This document shows positions 42,773 through 53,624 of a stretch of 64,000 nt of DNA, in pieces; the first letter of the stretch is position 1; every line of letters begins with the position of its first letter. The stretch covers positions 28,939,118-29,003,117 of the forward strand of contig OX442314.1 of the NCBI GenBank assembly GCA_949358305.1, written 5' to 3'. The stretch is from Strigamia acuminata (Eukaryota; Arthropoda; Chilopoda; Geophilomorpha; Linotaeniidae). A program made the translations under genes and the position numbers. Under the pieces are notes generated by a model. The model saw nothing but the letters and a program-made list of their open reading frames with translations. It did not search any database and was not told where the DNA came from.

Positions 42773-43732
42773 GTATCAATATATGATTTTAATATGGGAA
42801 TATTGTCACAGGTCAACAGAATTCACACTTACTTTGGCCGACAATTAGTTTCCTGTAGAAACTTGTTTGCTATAATATTTTTAGTCCTATATTTGATTTA
42901 CGTAATTGCAGATGCAAATATGGAGTACAAAGGTCCATTCACCTATCTTTATTTGAGCTGGAACACCGTTCAGGCTCCCTATCCTACACCAAATCTATTT
43001 GTATGGCCATATGACAAAAACAAGCTAACAAAAATAAAATCTAAATTTCTACATTTATTTTGTAGATTTCTCTCCACGGCGATACATTCCAGCATGTGTA
43101 TGACGGCCTTGTGGTGGCTGAACTAATCGACGCCAATATTTTTACTCGCTATCGAATATTTGAAAAAGAGGTACTGTATAGTAAAAACAATTACGAGTAT
43201 TATTTTAATTTTTCCCAAAAAAATTCAGGCATGGTCGGGGACCTAATTGTTATTGACCCAATCATGAATTACATAATTCAAGACATTTTGCCAATATAAA
43301 AACAATATCTCTTTTATTTGAACATGAATTTCAGTTTAAGAATTTGAATTTACCACGCAATCCCTGTGCACCGGCAGAGGACGTTATAAACTGCATAACT
43401 CAATGCTTGGACAAATTACTAGAAAAAAAGTTAACTTGTAGGTAAGATACAACTGACATGCAGCTTATAACTGTTGTATCTCTAGATGTGACTTCTTTTA
43501 TTTTCTTTACCAGATTACCATTCTTCAATTCTACACTACCACGGTGCACCAGGTTTAATGAAACCGAGAAAGGTTTTAGGGTTGGTTGGTTCACAGCAAT
43601 GAACATGGCCAAAAATGTTAAACCTTGTCAATGTAAACGTAAATGTAACGAGATCAAATACACATTGAATAAGGACATGCAAGTGGATATTAATCTCATG
43701 AAGAGAACAGGGTTAAATTTCCTATTTGCAGC

Positions 43733-43913
43733 TGTAATGTCGCTATGAATGTCCGGATGTCAATAAAGCACGCACACACTTTCATTCAATACTTGATTCC
43801 TATCTGACTCTTTATTTCAGCTTCATCACCTTTATATTCTCGGTCACCTTCATCACAACCTCGCGCCCTCTAGTGGCGGTATATACATTTAATCGAGTCA
43901 TCACTATATCACA
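43733..43913 (-). repeat. 3' LTR of element 3
   Basis: This is the 181-bp direct repeat of 48214-48394. On the minus strand it contains AATAAA (plus TTTATT near 43,811). Confidence 0.9.
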
Positions 43914-43926
43914 TCCCTTCCCCCTT
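43914..43926 (-). promoter_or_regulatory. Polypurine tract of element 3
   Basis: The minus strand reads AAGGGGGAAGGGA directly before the 3' LTR, a textbook PPT. Confidence 0.75.
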
Positions 43927-43999
43927 ACAATGACATAAATTATTTCATAATAAATTCGAAATCTGTATCACAATCAATAATAAAATATAGCAATCAAGT

Positions 44000-46900
44000 T
44001 CACTTCCGTTTCTCTGACGCCTTTGCATTCGTATAACGGTCTGGCTCTCGTCGCTCTCGTATTGGTCTCGTCCGCTCTGGAATCACTGACTGTTGTTGTT
44101 GTTCCACGGCTTGCTGGACAATCGGTTGAACGTCATCGAGTTGTTGGGGTTCCTCTCTCGCACCCCTCTCCTCCTCCTCCTCCGACACCGACAGTTCCAT
44201 CTCACCGCCTCCCGGCTCATCAAATTCCCCATCCTCCACATCCTGTTCCATCTTTTTGAAAAATGAGGAATTCCTCACTACCTGGTACTGTCCTCGTTTA
44301 GCTGTGATCCGAGAACCCTCGACCTTTACCACCGTCATCAACTCGGGATCATATGGAGTCATTAACTTATTCGTTTTCCTCCTTTTTACCAAAACCTGAT
44401 CGCCGACTGTCAACCCATGCGAACACACTCTCCTTCGACCATCCGCTTCCAACTTCATCTTCTCTTTTCCTTTCTCATCTCGCTGTCGCACTCCATCGTC
44501 ATTTACCTTTCCAAAATTCTGCGGCAGTCTCGTCTGCAATGCTCGCTGATATAACAATTTTGCCGGTGCCACGCCCGTTGTTGAATGTGGCGTTGCGCGG
44601 TAGTTTAATAAAAACTCATGGATCTCTTTACTCCACACCCTTCCTTCCGTTACAGCTGTAAGAATCGCCTTGTTTAGAGTCCGCATCATCCTTTCTACTT
44701 CTCCATTCGCTTCGGGCCATAACGGGGTTACTCTCCTATGTTGGATTCCAAACCCACTCATAAAGACTCGGATCTCCTCTGATGTAAATGGAGGCCCATT
44801 GTCCGACTTAACCGACTCCGGAATACCAAGCTCCGAGAATCTCTTCTCAAGAATAGGAATTATCGTCCTCGCCGCTGTTGAATTCACCTCATCTACAAAT
44901 GGGAAACGTGAATATTCATCCACCATCACCAACAACAATCGCCCGTCTGGAAATGGCCCTAGAAAATCCATCGCCAACCGTTGCCATGGTCTTTCCGGCA
45001 ACACCGACATTTGCAAAGGTTCCCTTCTCGAAACCACCAAACTGGCTTGGCACGGCACACACTGCGCAATTCTCCTCTCGACCCGTTTATCCAGGCCCGG
45101 AAACCACACCTTCTCTCTCAACAAATTCTTCGTTTTCACAACTCCCTGATGCCCTCTGTGGGCCAGTTCTACCACTCTCGATCTTAATGACTCCGGGATT
45201 AAAATTCGATCGCCTCGCAGCAAAACACCATCCCCCGTACTCGTGATTTCATCTCTTATCATCATAAACGGTTTCAGTCGCTCCTCTTGCCACGGCTTCT
45301 CTCCTTCTCCGTGCAAAGCCTTCCTCAGCAACTGCAAAACCTCATCTGCTCTAGTCTCCCGAATCACCTCCTCTCTCGTCATTGTTGTCGGCATCCGCGT
45401 TTCCACCACGAAATTCACGTATCGCTCTACCACTTTCTCCGTCAAACTAAGTCGTGACCCTGGATGTCGTGATAAATAATCACTCGGGTTCGTAGCTCCT
45501 GACGTGTGCTTAACCTCGAATTCGTATTGCTGTATCCGAAGACACAACCGTTCAATCCTCGCCGATGGTCTCGCTCTGCGGTTACTAAAAATGCTCACCA
45601 ACGGCTTATGGTCTGTAAAAATCACAAACACAGTTCCGTATAAATATAGATAGAAATGTTCTACTGACCAAACAACCGCAAGTGTCTCTTTTTCTATCTG
45701 TGAATATCGTGTTTCTACGTCAGTCAATGCTCTACTGGCATACGCAACAACCCGTGGTTCAGCTTCTCCTTCTCGCAGTTGAGCCAAAATCGCACCCAAT
45801 CCGTGTGGACCCGCGTCGACCGTCAGATGAATTTTCGCCGTCGAATCGTAATAGGCCAAGATCTCGTTGTTGCTCAGCTCTCGTTTTACATATTCCCACG
45901 CACTTTGATGTTCTGGTTTCCATGCAAACACCGCACTCTTCCTTGTTAAATCTCTCAACGACTTGGTTTTGTCGGCCATATTACGCACAAATCGCGCGCA
46001 ATACACAATCATTCCAAGAAGACTCTTTACTTCTGCCGCACTCGTCGGTGTTTCCATCTTGACTACTGCTTCCACCTTCTTTGGGTCAACGGCAATGCCT
46101 CGCTCTGAAAATACATGTCCGAAAAAAATTAACTCCTTCTTTCCAAATTCACACTTCTGTTTGTTCAACGTGAGCCTTTTTTCTTTCAACTTTCGCAACA
46201 CTCCGTGTAACGCCTCCCCATGATCCTTATCTCTTTTACCAACCACGAAAATGTCGTCCATAATATTTATGGTGTTATCCACTTCCTCAATCACCTTTTC
46301 CACGGAATCCTGGAAAATCTCAGGCGCTGAATTTACTCCAAAACCAAGCCGCTTAAAACGAAATAAACCAACGTGCGTCGCGAAAACCATAAATTGTCGC
46401 GACACCTCGTCAAGTTCCAACTGGTGAAAACCATGATTCAAGTCCAACTTCGAAAAGATCGTCGCTCCTTCAGCCATCGATATGAGATCCTCCAGCCTCG
46501 GAGATGTGTGTCTCACCCTCTTAATTGCACGGTTCACCTCCCTAGCATCCATGCATATACGGATCGCATCGGGGTCCGGGTCTTTTGGTTTATCAACCAC
46601 GTGTATCGGTGATATCCACGATGTGGGACCCATCGATTCATCCACTCTCTCGATAATGTCCATCTCCACCAGTCGCATCAACTCCTTTTCTACTTTTCGT
46701 CTCAAATTAAATGGTAGCGGCCTATATCGCTGGGCCACCGGAGGCACCGATTCGTCCACATGTAGATGTACCTGGCGACCTGCCAATTTTCCTATTCCGC
46801 GGAACAGTTCCGGATACTGCTCCTCTATTTGTGTCGCCAAATTTCCTTGTTCGACGCTATTGACAGCGCCAATGACTCCCAGCCGTCGTGCTGTCGCGTA

Positions 46901-48109
46901 ACTCAATAAAGATTCCCCTTTCCGATCAACCACAAACAAATCAGTCACAACCTCCTCCTTATCTCTACCTCCCAGCGTCGTTCTCATCCATCCCAACAAT
47001 GGTAGTGGCTCTGTCGCTCCGTACGGCAAAAGTCGAACATCACTCCATCTTAATTCTGGCGCCGGCGTCAATTGTTTAAACACCTCCCTGCTCAAAATGT
47101 CAACAGACGTGCCCGAATCCACCACGAACGACACCTTCACCTTCCGCTTCCCCATCAGCAGCTCCACCCTCGGCATTTCCTTCTGCGAGCCAACCAAACC
47201 AATATTCCAAATTGGCACATCATCATCCAAGATGTCCTCTCGAGATGGCGCTTTATTCATGATATTAACCTTCTGTTTCACTTCCTCTTTGCCGTCCTGT
47301 TTGGATTTACAAAATCGAACGAAATGCCCGACTCTCCCGCACCCGTGGCATTTAACCGTTTTCGCGGGGCAATTCTGTCCTTCCAAATGCGGCCAATTCC
47401 GACCACAATTAAAGCATCTCCTAGCTGGTCCACCTCCTCTCGATGCTGCACCTGCGCCACCACCCCTATCTGTTCCACGTCTAGAATTGCCAAAACGTAC
47501 CAAATTAATGTCTAATTCATCCGAATTACTCACGACCTCCATTTGTTTGGCCTGCCACTCGGAAGTTTCATAACCACGACCTGCATCCAATAAGTCCTTC
47601 AACACCCATGCTGTCTCTCGAAGCCCTCGACGACGTAAATGGCCCATCATCGTTCCCATGATGATTTGAGATTTAATTTCCGCACTATCGTCCGTAAAAT
47701 CGCATCCGACTGACAGTTGTTTCAAACGTGTATGAAATTCGTCTATCGTCTCGCCCGCCCTCTGGCGACTCATCCGAAAATTATATTTACAAAATTCGAC
47801 GTTCTTCCTCGGTGCAAAATACGTCGCTAATGCGTCTTTGACCGTCTTATATTTAGCGTCCGCCAACGTGAGTGTTTCGTATATCGCGTACACCTCCTCA
47901 CCGGCATGATGGAGTAACATCGCCGCCCTTCTCGCATCGTCCGTTATTCCCGCGGCGACTAAATACATCTCCAAACGTCCGACCCACCTTGTCCATCTCT
48001 GGCTCTGTGTTGTCACTTCCCCATGAATATCAAAACTCGGTAAACCCGACGCTTGCACGAAACTAGCCGGTCCCGGTGCCACGCCCACCACTGGCTTCGA
48101 CTCCGCCAT
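44000..48109 (-). CDS. gag-pol: Element 3 Gag-Pol polyprotein, single 1,369-aa frame
   Basis: ATG at 48109 starts a continuous frame. A short Gag-like region (about 30-190) is followed by two zinc knuckles: CFNCGRNWPHLEGQNC (232-247, spacing CX2CX5HX5C, unusual) and CHGCGRVGHFVRFC (254-267, standard CCHC). Protease DSGTS is at 331-335. RT has FSKLDLNHGF near 552 and IMDD at 616-619 in place of the usual Y-x-DD. RNase H (VDAG, SRALTDVETRYSQIEKETLA) and integrase (HRGH with CVPCQA; MDFLGP, SDNGPPF, NGEVERM) follow, then a basic tail. Gag and Pol are fused without frameshift or stop, unlike elements 1 and 2. All main motifs are present, so it may be functional. Confidence 0.95.
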   Translation of the reverse strand: MAESKPVVGVAPGPASFVQASGLPSFDIHGEVTTQSQRWTRWVGRLEMYLVAAGITDDARRAAMLLHHAGEEVYAIYETLTLADAKYKTVKDALATYFAPRKNVEFCKYNFRMSRQRAGETIDEFHTRLKQLSVGCDFTDDSAEIKSQIIMGTMMGHLRRRGLRETAWVLKDLLDAGRGYETSEWQAKQMEVVSNSDELDINLVRFGNSRRGTDRGGGAGAASRGGGPARRCFNCGRNWPHLEGQNCPAKTVKCHGCGRVGHFVRFCKSKQDGKEEVKQKVNIMNKAPSREDILDDDVPIWNIGLVGSQKEMPRVELLMGKRKVKVSFVVDSGTSVDILSREVFKQLTPAPELRWSDVRLLPYGATEPLPLLGWMRTTLGGRDKEEVVTDLFVVDRKGESLLSYATARRLGVIGAVNSVEQGNLATQIEEQYPELFRGIGKLAGRQVHLHVDESVPPVAQRYRPLPFNLRRKVEKELMRLVEMDIIERVDESMGPTSWISPIHVVDKPKDPDPDAIRICMDAREVNRAIKRVRHTSPRLEDLISMAEGATIFSKLDLNHGFHQLELDEVSRQFMVFATHVGLFRFKRLGFGVNSAPEIFQDSVEKVIEEVDNTINIMDDIFVVGKRDKDHGEALHGVLRKLKEKRLTLNKQKCEFGKKELIFFGHVFSERGIAVDPKKVEAVVKMETPTSAAEVKSLLGMIVYCARFVRNMADKTKSLRDLTRKSAVFAWKPEHQSAWEYVKRELSNNEILAYYDSTAKIHLTVDAGPHGLGAILAQLREGEAEPRVVAYASRALTDVETRYSQIEKETLAVVWSVEHFYLYLYGTVFVIFTDHKPLVSIFSNRRARPSARIERLCLRIQQYEFEVKHTSGATNPSDYLSRHPGSRLSLTEKVVERYVNFVVETRMPTTMTREEVIRETRADEVLQLLRKALHGEGEKPWQEERLKPFMMIRDEITSTGDGVLLRGDRILIPESLRSRVVELAHRGHQGVVKTKNLLREKVWFPGLDKRVERRIAQCVPCQASLVVSRREPLQMSVLPERPWQRLAMDFLGPFPDGRLLLVMVDEYSRFPFVDEVNSTAARTIIPILEKRFSELGIPESVKSDNGPPFTSEEIRVFMSGFGIQHRRVTPLWPEANGEVERMMRTLNKAILTAVTEGRVWSKEIHEFLLNYRATPHSTTGVAPAKLLYQRALQTRLPQNFGKVNDDGVRQRDEKGKEKMKLEADGRRRVCSHGLTVGDQVLVKRRKTNKLMTPYDPELMTVVKVEGSRITAKRGQYQVVRNSSFFKKMEQDVEDGEFDEPGGGEMELSVSEEEEERGAREEPQQLDDVQPIVQQAVEQQQQSVIPERTRPIRERREPDRYTNAKASEKRK

Positions 48110-48198
48110 CTTGGAAAAAATTCAAACGCACCGATGTTCACACAAAATCGTAACTCACACGTTCAATCGTCCGTCAAACGTTCTCCACACGAAATTAT

Positions 48199-48212
48199 CC
48201 CGCTCGTCGCCA
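48199..48212 (-). promoter_or_regulatory. tRNA primer binding site of element 3
   Basis: One base inside the 5' LTR the minus strand reads TGGCGACGAGCGGG. It starts with TGG as expected but differs from the sites of elements 1 and 2. The tRNA is not identified. Confidence 0.5.
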
Positions 48213-48213
48213 A

Positions 48214-48394
48214 TGTAATGTCGCTATGAATGTCCGGATGTCAATAAAGCACGCACACACTTTCATTCAATACTTGATTCCTATCTGACTCTTTATTTCA
48301 GCTTCATCACCTTTATACTCTCGGTCACCTTCATCACAACCTCGCGCCCTCTAGTGGCGGTATATACATTTAATCGAGTCATCACTATATCACA
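48214..48394 (-). repeat. 5' LTR of element 3
   Basis: This is the 181-bp partner of 43733-43913, followed by the GCAGC duplication and the rest of the channel exon. Confidence 0.9.
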
Positions 48395-48580
48395 GCAGCT
48401 GAGACACACGAAACGATTATAGAGCGCCAAATGTTCTCGCTTTCAGCTTTGATCAGTGAAATTGGTGGAACCCTCGGTCTATACCTTGGCGTAAGCGTTT
48501 TCACAATTGTTGATCTCATTAGCTTTCTTGCCCAACTTTCAGTTTCCAAGTTTAAACATTTTATAATATATCAAGATTAA

Positions 48581-50567
48581 TACCGCTTCTGTTAAGCCTT
48601 CAGTAAGCCACATAAAAGTCAATCTCTGCACTATAAGCATTGATACAAATAAGAACCAAAACCGGTTCAGATTAACGTGTAAGACCAATTATTTTTAGCA
48701 ATAACTGAAGTTGTTAATGTGATTAATGTGAGTAATACAGTAGCATTATTGTACACTAAATTTTACTTAAAGTTTTCTGACAAGAGAAAAAACTTAGTTA
48801 TTGCCTGCATATCTGTTTGTCTCCCAGGTTCAAAATGTCTACTGACAGGGAAAAGCATCTTAGAAAAATTTATCCTACCATATTATCAGTGTTTATTATT
48901 GATTGTTACAATCTGTCAGGTTCAATTGTTAGATTAACATAGTTTAAAATTGTGTTAGCTATAGCAATGGGTTTAGTGTTTAGTATATTTAACGCATACT
49001 GCCCAGAATAACCGCTGAAGACGTTCTGTGCAGGTACCAATAAATTATGCTTGAGTTGAGAAACCTTGTGTGATGTGTCTATTTATTATTCTGTGCATGT
49101 TTAACCACTTGTTTAACCAGTCTACCCCAAGGGTGATGAAATGGATAAACGATCTTACCTTTTGTGTCGCTTTTCACTAAGAGCAATGCTAAATCGACAT
49201 CGCCATACATTGATTTAAACATGTTAAGTTTTTAATCAACTAAGCATGACCCCCTAGATAGTCATTAGATTGAGAATATCAAATTGGGTGTTTAATCTCA
49301 AAATCGATTTAGACTGAAAAGGATTTATTCAAATTAAAATCACAGGTTGCATACTAAGTTATCATCCATATTGGAGTCATCATCCAATAGACATGATCCC
49401 TAGATCCAAAAACCAAGTCGACAGTACAACTTGGGCAATTACTAGACCACTGGGCTCCAGATATAATAAAAAAGACTCCAGACCCAAAAGAAATTCAGGA
49501 CCGGCTCAACTCAAGATAGGATTGAGTGGTGCTACCGCACAAGGCGCCAAAACAAAAAGGATGCAAAAATTCATTCATAAGCATTGAAAACGATGTTTGT
49601 GCATGGAGAGCCAAGACAATGCCCAATATGACACCCAACAAAATGATTTAAGTTCTCTTCCTCGAAGTAATCCAAAAGATACGAAATGTTTTTCTCGAGT
49701 CTCCATTTCTTCGCTTATTTGCTGAAAAGTTAATGTTAATTTGAACTTTTAGCTTTGTAAAGTCACATTTACAAAGATTGTAGATTTTTGTTTTAATCAG
49801 CAACTTTAAAAAATTAAAAAGACAATTTACAATAAACGCACACAATAACTTTACAATTTTTAAATTTCAAATTTGTCAGTCAATAAATTTAATTTTTAAT
49901 TTGTCAGTTTTATCAATAAATTTAATTTTAAATTTGTCAGTTTTATCAATAAATTTAATTTTAAATTTATCAGTTTTAACAATAAATTTAATTTCAAATT
50001 TATCAGTTTAATTAAATTTTAATTTTTTTAAATTTCAAAATTTTTAAATTTTAAAAATTTAAAAATTTATTTTAAAATATTTACATGTAAATATTTTCAT
50101 TATTTCATAAAAATAAATCCCACGAAAATAATTTTCATGAAAATCAATCCTATGAAAATCCATTAAATTTTCATAAAACTCTCACACATGCATAAGTGTG
50201 GACAAAATCAACAGAAGGCAATGATACAAGCTCACATCTACGTCATAATGTTACAAATTTTATAACCAAATTAAAATGTTAAACTACAAAATTTTATACC
50301 ATTTTGTTTCGTTTAACTCCATCGATGATATTCTAATTAAGTTTTGAAGTAAAATTCACAGAACCAACCCCATATTTAACAAATTTCAATTTTTTAGCTT
50401 TTTATTTTGAAATATGTCGCCAGCTCGTGATAAACTCATACATTAACTTTCCAAGTTATTTACAAAGCAACTTAAATTTAATGTAAATGTCTAATTTACA
50501 CATGAAATTTAAGAAGTGTGTAAATACAATGTTAAATTTCTAATTTTTGTTTGATTATACAACAACT
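48581..50567. other. AT-rich segment without a recognisable gene
   Basis: I see no conserved exon or transposon end. Near 49,870-50,020 a short AT-rich unit (CAATAAATTTAATTT...TTGTCAGTTT) is repeated about four times in tandem. Small open frames such as 49393-49587 have no recognisable domain. Confidence 0.5.
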
Positions 50568-51153
50568 TGTGACCGTCAGGCCACCTGGGGTGACCTACGT
50601 CACTGCCACACACCACCATACGGCCCCAAGATCACCCCCTGATTGGGCAAGGTGATCTAGCCCGGGGGAAGGAGGGAGCTAAGTGGTGTGGGGAGGAGTT
50701 GCAGAGAGAGAGAGTGCGGACACCAACCAGGCAGGTCGTGTGTTGACAGAGTTCCAGGGTGTTGTAGTAGACGAGGGGACAAGGCGTGTCCCGGCTGAGA
50801 GGACTCTGCACTCCTTCCCATTCACCACAGCGATGCTCAGTATCTGGGTTTTCCACCCAATACAGCCTCCATGAGTGGTCACTGCGGGCTGTAGGTAAGT
50901 ACAGCATGAATGTAACGTTGAACCGACCACGTCACCCATTGGGCTCGCGCCCAGTGTGTGACGGGTCGGTTGCCGGTGCGGCGTGCCTTCGTGGCACCCC
51001 TGCAACGGGTAACGGGATTCCCCATACCCCTAGACAACACAATAAAGGCCAACCAACCAATATTGTGGGATTCCCCGTTATTTACGTGAAGTATGCGTCC
51101 CTACCCAGTGTTATCAGTCCCCTGACTACACTGGCGAGACCATAGCAGTCACA
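50568..51153 (+). repeat. Probable 5' LTR of element 4 (truncated gypsy-type element)
   Basis: This 586-bp segment starts TGTGAC, ends GTCACA and is followed after two bases by a primer-site-like sequence. No second copy is seen in the window. Boundaries rest on the TG...CA ends, the PBS and the downstream gag. Confidence 0.6.
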
Positions 51154-51155
51154 AT

Positions 51156-51174
51156 TGAGGGCCCTGTCCGAGAT
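51156..51174 (+). promoter_or_regulatory. Probable primer binding site of element 4
   Basis: TGAGGGCCCTGTCCGAGAT follows the LTR and resembles TGGGGGCCCGTCCGGGAT of element 2, with several changes. This fits an older, decayed element. Confidence 0.5.
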
Positions 51175-53624
51175 TTGAACTTGAAAATTTTTTTTTTGTG
51201 TTTCCGCCATTTTGTTTTGCCTTGTGTGTCAAATTTTGGTTGCATTTTGTTTTGCTTTATGCCCCAGTTTTTGTTGCTCTTTGCTTTGCTCCTTGGTGGG
51301 GGCTCAATTGTATTGTTTTTCTCTTGTTTTTATTTTGGAATGTGGGTTAATTACTTTCTTTGAGGGGCTGAGGAATTTGAAAGGTGTTTTTGTTAGCCAC
51401 TTTGGGTCGCGTGAGAGGCTTAGTTGTGGGGGGCTGAATGCTTTTTCATTTGAAGGTTTCTTAGATTGTATTTTTCTCAGTGCTGGTATGGTTGGGGGCT
51501 CTGAAATTTATTTTCAGACGCACTGCAACCAACCAAAACATTTTGGTATTCATTTCTCTGGGTGGCTGGGGGGATTTGCTCTCCACCTTAGGCGGTCATA
51601 GCAACGCATGCCATTATGTCCATTCTTTTGTGTTTTTCTCCCCTCGCACTGACTTGACCTCGCAGTGCTTTTGTCTTTGTTTTCACTTGCACTGTGTGTC
51701 TATTTTTAGAGTCGGGGTGAGAAACACTTGTTATTCTTCTGTCACACTCTTCTCTGAATTTGGGCTGGGTATTGTTCGAGTTTTTGGGGAGTGTTGTGCA
51801 ATTTTATATTATTTTATGGAGTTCTTTCTTTTTTGCTGGCCTGGTTGGGGTTTGATTGATTTGTTCTTTTTTTTCTGTTACAATTAAGGCCCACTTTATG
51901 ATGACAATAGCCAGCCAGCACATTAGCTTGATGCCATACCCTTTTCTTATTATTTTGAAGTGTATTTTTCTTGTGTGTTTGGTTGACTTGAGTTTGACCT
52001 TGGTGTTTCCTTTAATCATCTTAGGATAATAATGGCCAACCAACACATGAGCTTTATACCATTTTTATATTATTTTATAATTTATTTCTTTGGTGTGCAA
52101 TTGGGAGAGAAACCATTTGTAGGTGCTCAGAATTTGTGGTCTGAAGCGTTGGAGATGTACAGCTTCATCGTTTTAGGGGCATACTGAAAGTGGGGTGTGT
52201 AGGGGTTAGGCTTGAACAAGCTGGCAACGTGTTACCCATGACATTCCTGAGGTTACGCAGACGTAATGAGTGTCTTAGAGGGTCGGCACCACACCAGACG
52301 AATGGTAGATTAAGTTCTTTTATTTCTTTCCCTGGATTTGCAGATTTGGTGCTTTTTCCGAGTGTGTTTTTTGGCGGGAAACGTGAATGTGGTGTTGTTG
52401 TGGTGGGCAGGCATGCTGCTGGGTGCAGTATATCCCGGTTCAGCCCTGTGCCTTGCCCGGGCGACGATAAACTAATGCGGTAAATTTAGGGGAGCTCTGT
52501 TCATTACTGGCCAGAGGTACATTCCTGGTTGCAGCGGTTTGAGTAATCTTTTGAATCACAGACACGCGTACTTAAGGAGAATGCACGGAGACTGGGTTTC
52601 CAACCCTGTCCCGGGCACTGGTGGACACGGCTCGGTGTGGTTTTGGCAATGTGTTTTATATGCGCATTTACGACACATTGTACCGATTTCACTGCCTTGC
52701 CGTGGAAATTGGGTCTCGGATAGCGGGGGGGCGGCCTTTGCAGGGGACTGCTCAGGTGTCGAGCCCGAAGGTGTTTTGCTTTCAAACCGCGCGTGGAATG
52801 CTTGCAAGCACGGATTGGGTGGCTAACAGCTTTGAAAAAAGACTGTGAATCCAGCCCAACACCTTTTTAATCTTTGTTTTCAATGTGCTGTGTGTGGATC
52901 CCTCTTCCCAATTTTGTGAAACATACCACATTTTTCTTGAACCCTTCTTTTATCCTATTTCTACCCTAATTTCATATCCGGGTTGGTGAGGAGTGAGGCT
53001 CCCGGGGATTGGACCTAACTTTCCCTGGCGCTGGACCGTGTTCAGTTGCAATACCTCCAATCTGGCTCTGGCTCTGTTCGCCGATTTCCCTTCACTCTTA
53101 GTCTGAGGCGAACGAGTCGACATTTTTGCCTCATCAGGATTATCGCGATCTTGATGGTGTTTCGGGTGTGATTTTGGTGCTGGAGCTATGCCAAAGGAAG
53201 CCTGAAACACGCGTTTTAGCGTTTTCAGCAGGGGTTAAAACTGGTGGCAGACGTATACACCAGCGCAAAGGAAAACGTACGCCTTAGCATCAAAGCTGTG
53301 GGGCGCGATGGAAAATGCCACGAAAAATCGATATACGCAGTTTTTTGTACTTGGTTCTGGCGTGAATAATTTAGAACACGAAGGGAAAGACAAACCGTGG
53401 GATTGCGTTTGTTAGTTTGGGAGTGTCAGAGAACTTCCAGTCGCCCATTTCTATCTTCTGGGGCGTGGATAAATGCCGGAAAGGTGTTCGCCGTTTTCTA
53501 TCTTTTGGGGCGTGGATAAGTACCAGAAAGGTGTTCGCTAATTTTTTGTTTTGGGGCGTGGATTAGAAAAAACCAAAATATAACCGCTAATTTGATCTTT
53601 TGGGGCGCTGAGATACAGATACGC
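51175..53624 (+). other. Long leader or inserted DNA between LTR and gag of element 4
   Basis: About 2.4 kb separate the primer site from gag, far more than in elements 1-3. I recognise no coding domain. At about 53,455-53,610 a unit containing TTTTGGGGCGTGGAT is repeated three to four times. The first part is T-rich and may be a 5' leader; a later insertion cannot be excluded. Confidence 0.4.

Larger units (their letters stand above)
43733..48394 (-). mobile_element. Element 3: compact Ty3/gypsy-type retrotransposon in the last exon of copy 4
   Basis: This 4,662-bp element is on the minus strand. It has short 181-bp LTRs (43733-43913 and 48214-48394) that start TG, end CA and differ at one position (43837 versus 48318). 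The 5-bp target duplication GCAGC is at 43728-43732 and 48395-48399. It holds one gag-pol frame, a PBS and a clear PPT. The insertion splits the codons for ...FAAETHET... of the channel. Near-identical LTRs show it is recent. Confidence 0.95.
40819..48580 (+). pseudogene. DEG/ENaC family channel, copy 4 (disrupted)
   Basis: The exons found are 40819-41269, 41653 onward, 42912-43000, 43066-43170, 43335-43441, and a last exon split at 43514-43732 and 48395-48580 by element 3. TM1, TFPSVALYS (a cysteine lost here), the RNPCAPAED region, CQCKRKC and TM2 with GGTLGLYLG are recognisable. Defects: TAG at 41764-41766 in exon 2, at the same codon as in copy 2; a roughly 1-kb TIR element from 41,770 right after it; and a 4.66-kb retrotransposon cutting the last exon before TM2. 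Exon 1 is 33 nt longer than elsewhere because of a 15-bp repeat encoding KQVGL/KQVRL-type units. The gating motif is HS. A full-length channel cannot be made from this copy. Confidence 0.85.

Noticed and set aside
43458-43748. Copy 4 last-exon fragment taken as a separate small gene ending at 43,748
   Set aside because: Its stop lies in the LTR of element 3, and the rest of the exon continues after 48,394 with a matching target duplication.
52504-52826. Overlapping 80-95 codon frames on both strands near 52.5-52.8 kb
   Set aside because: They are mutually antisense and without domains; nothing favours one of them.
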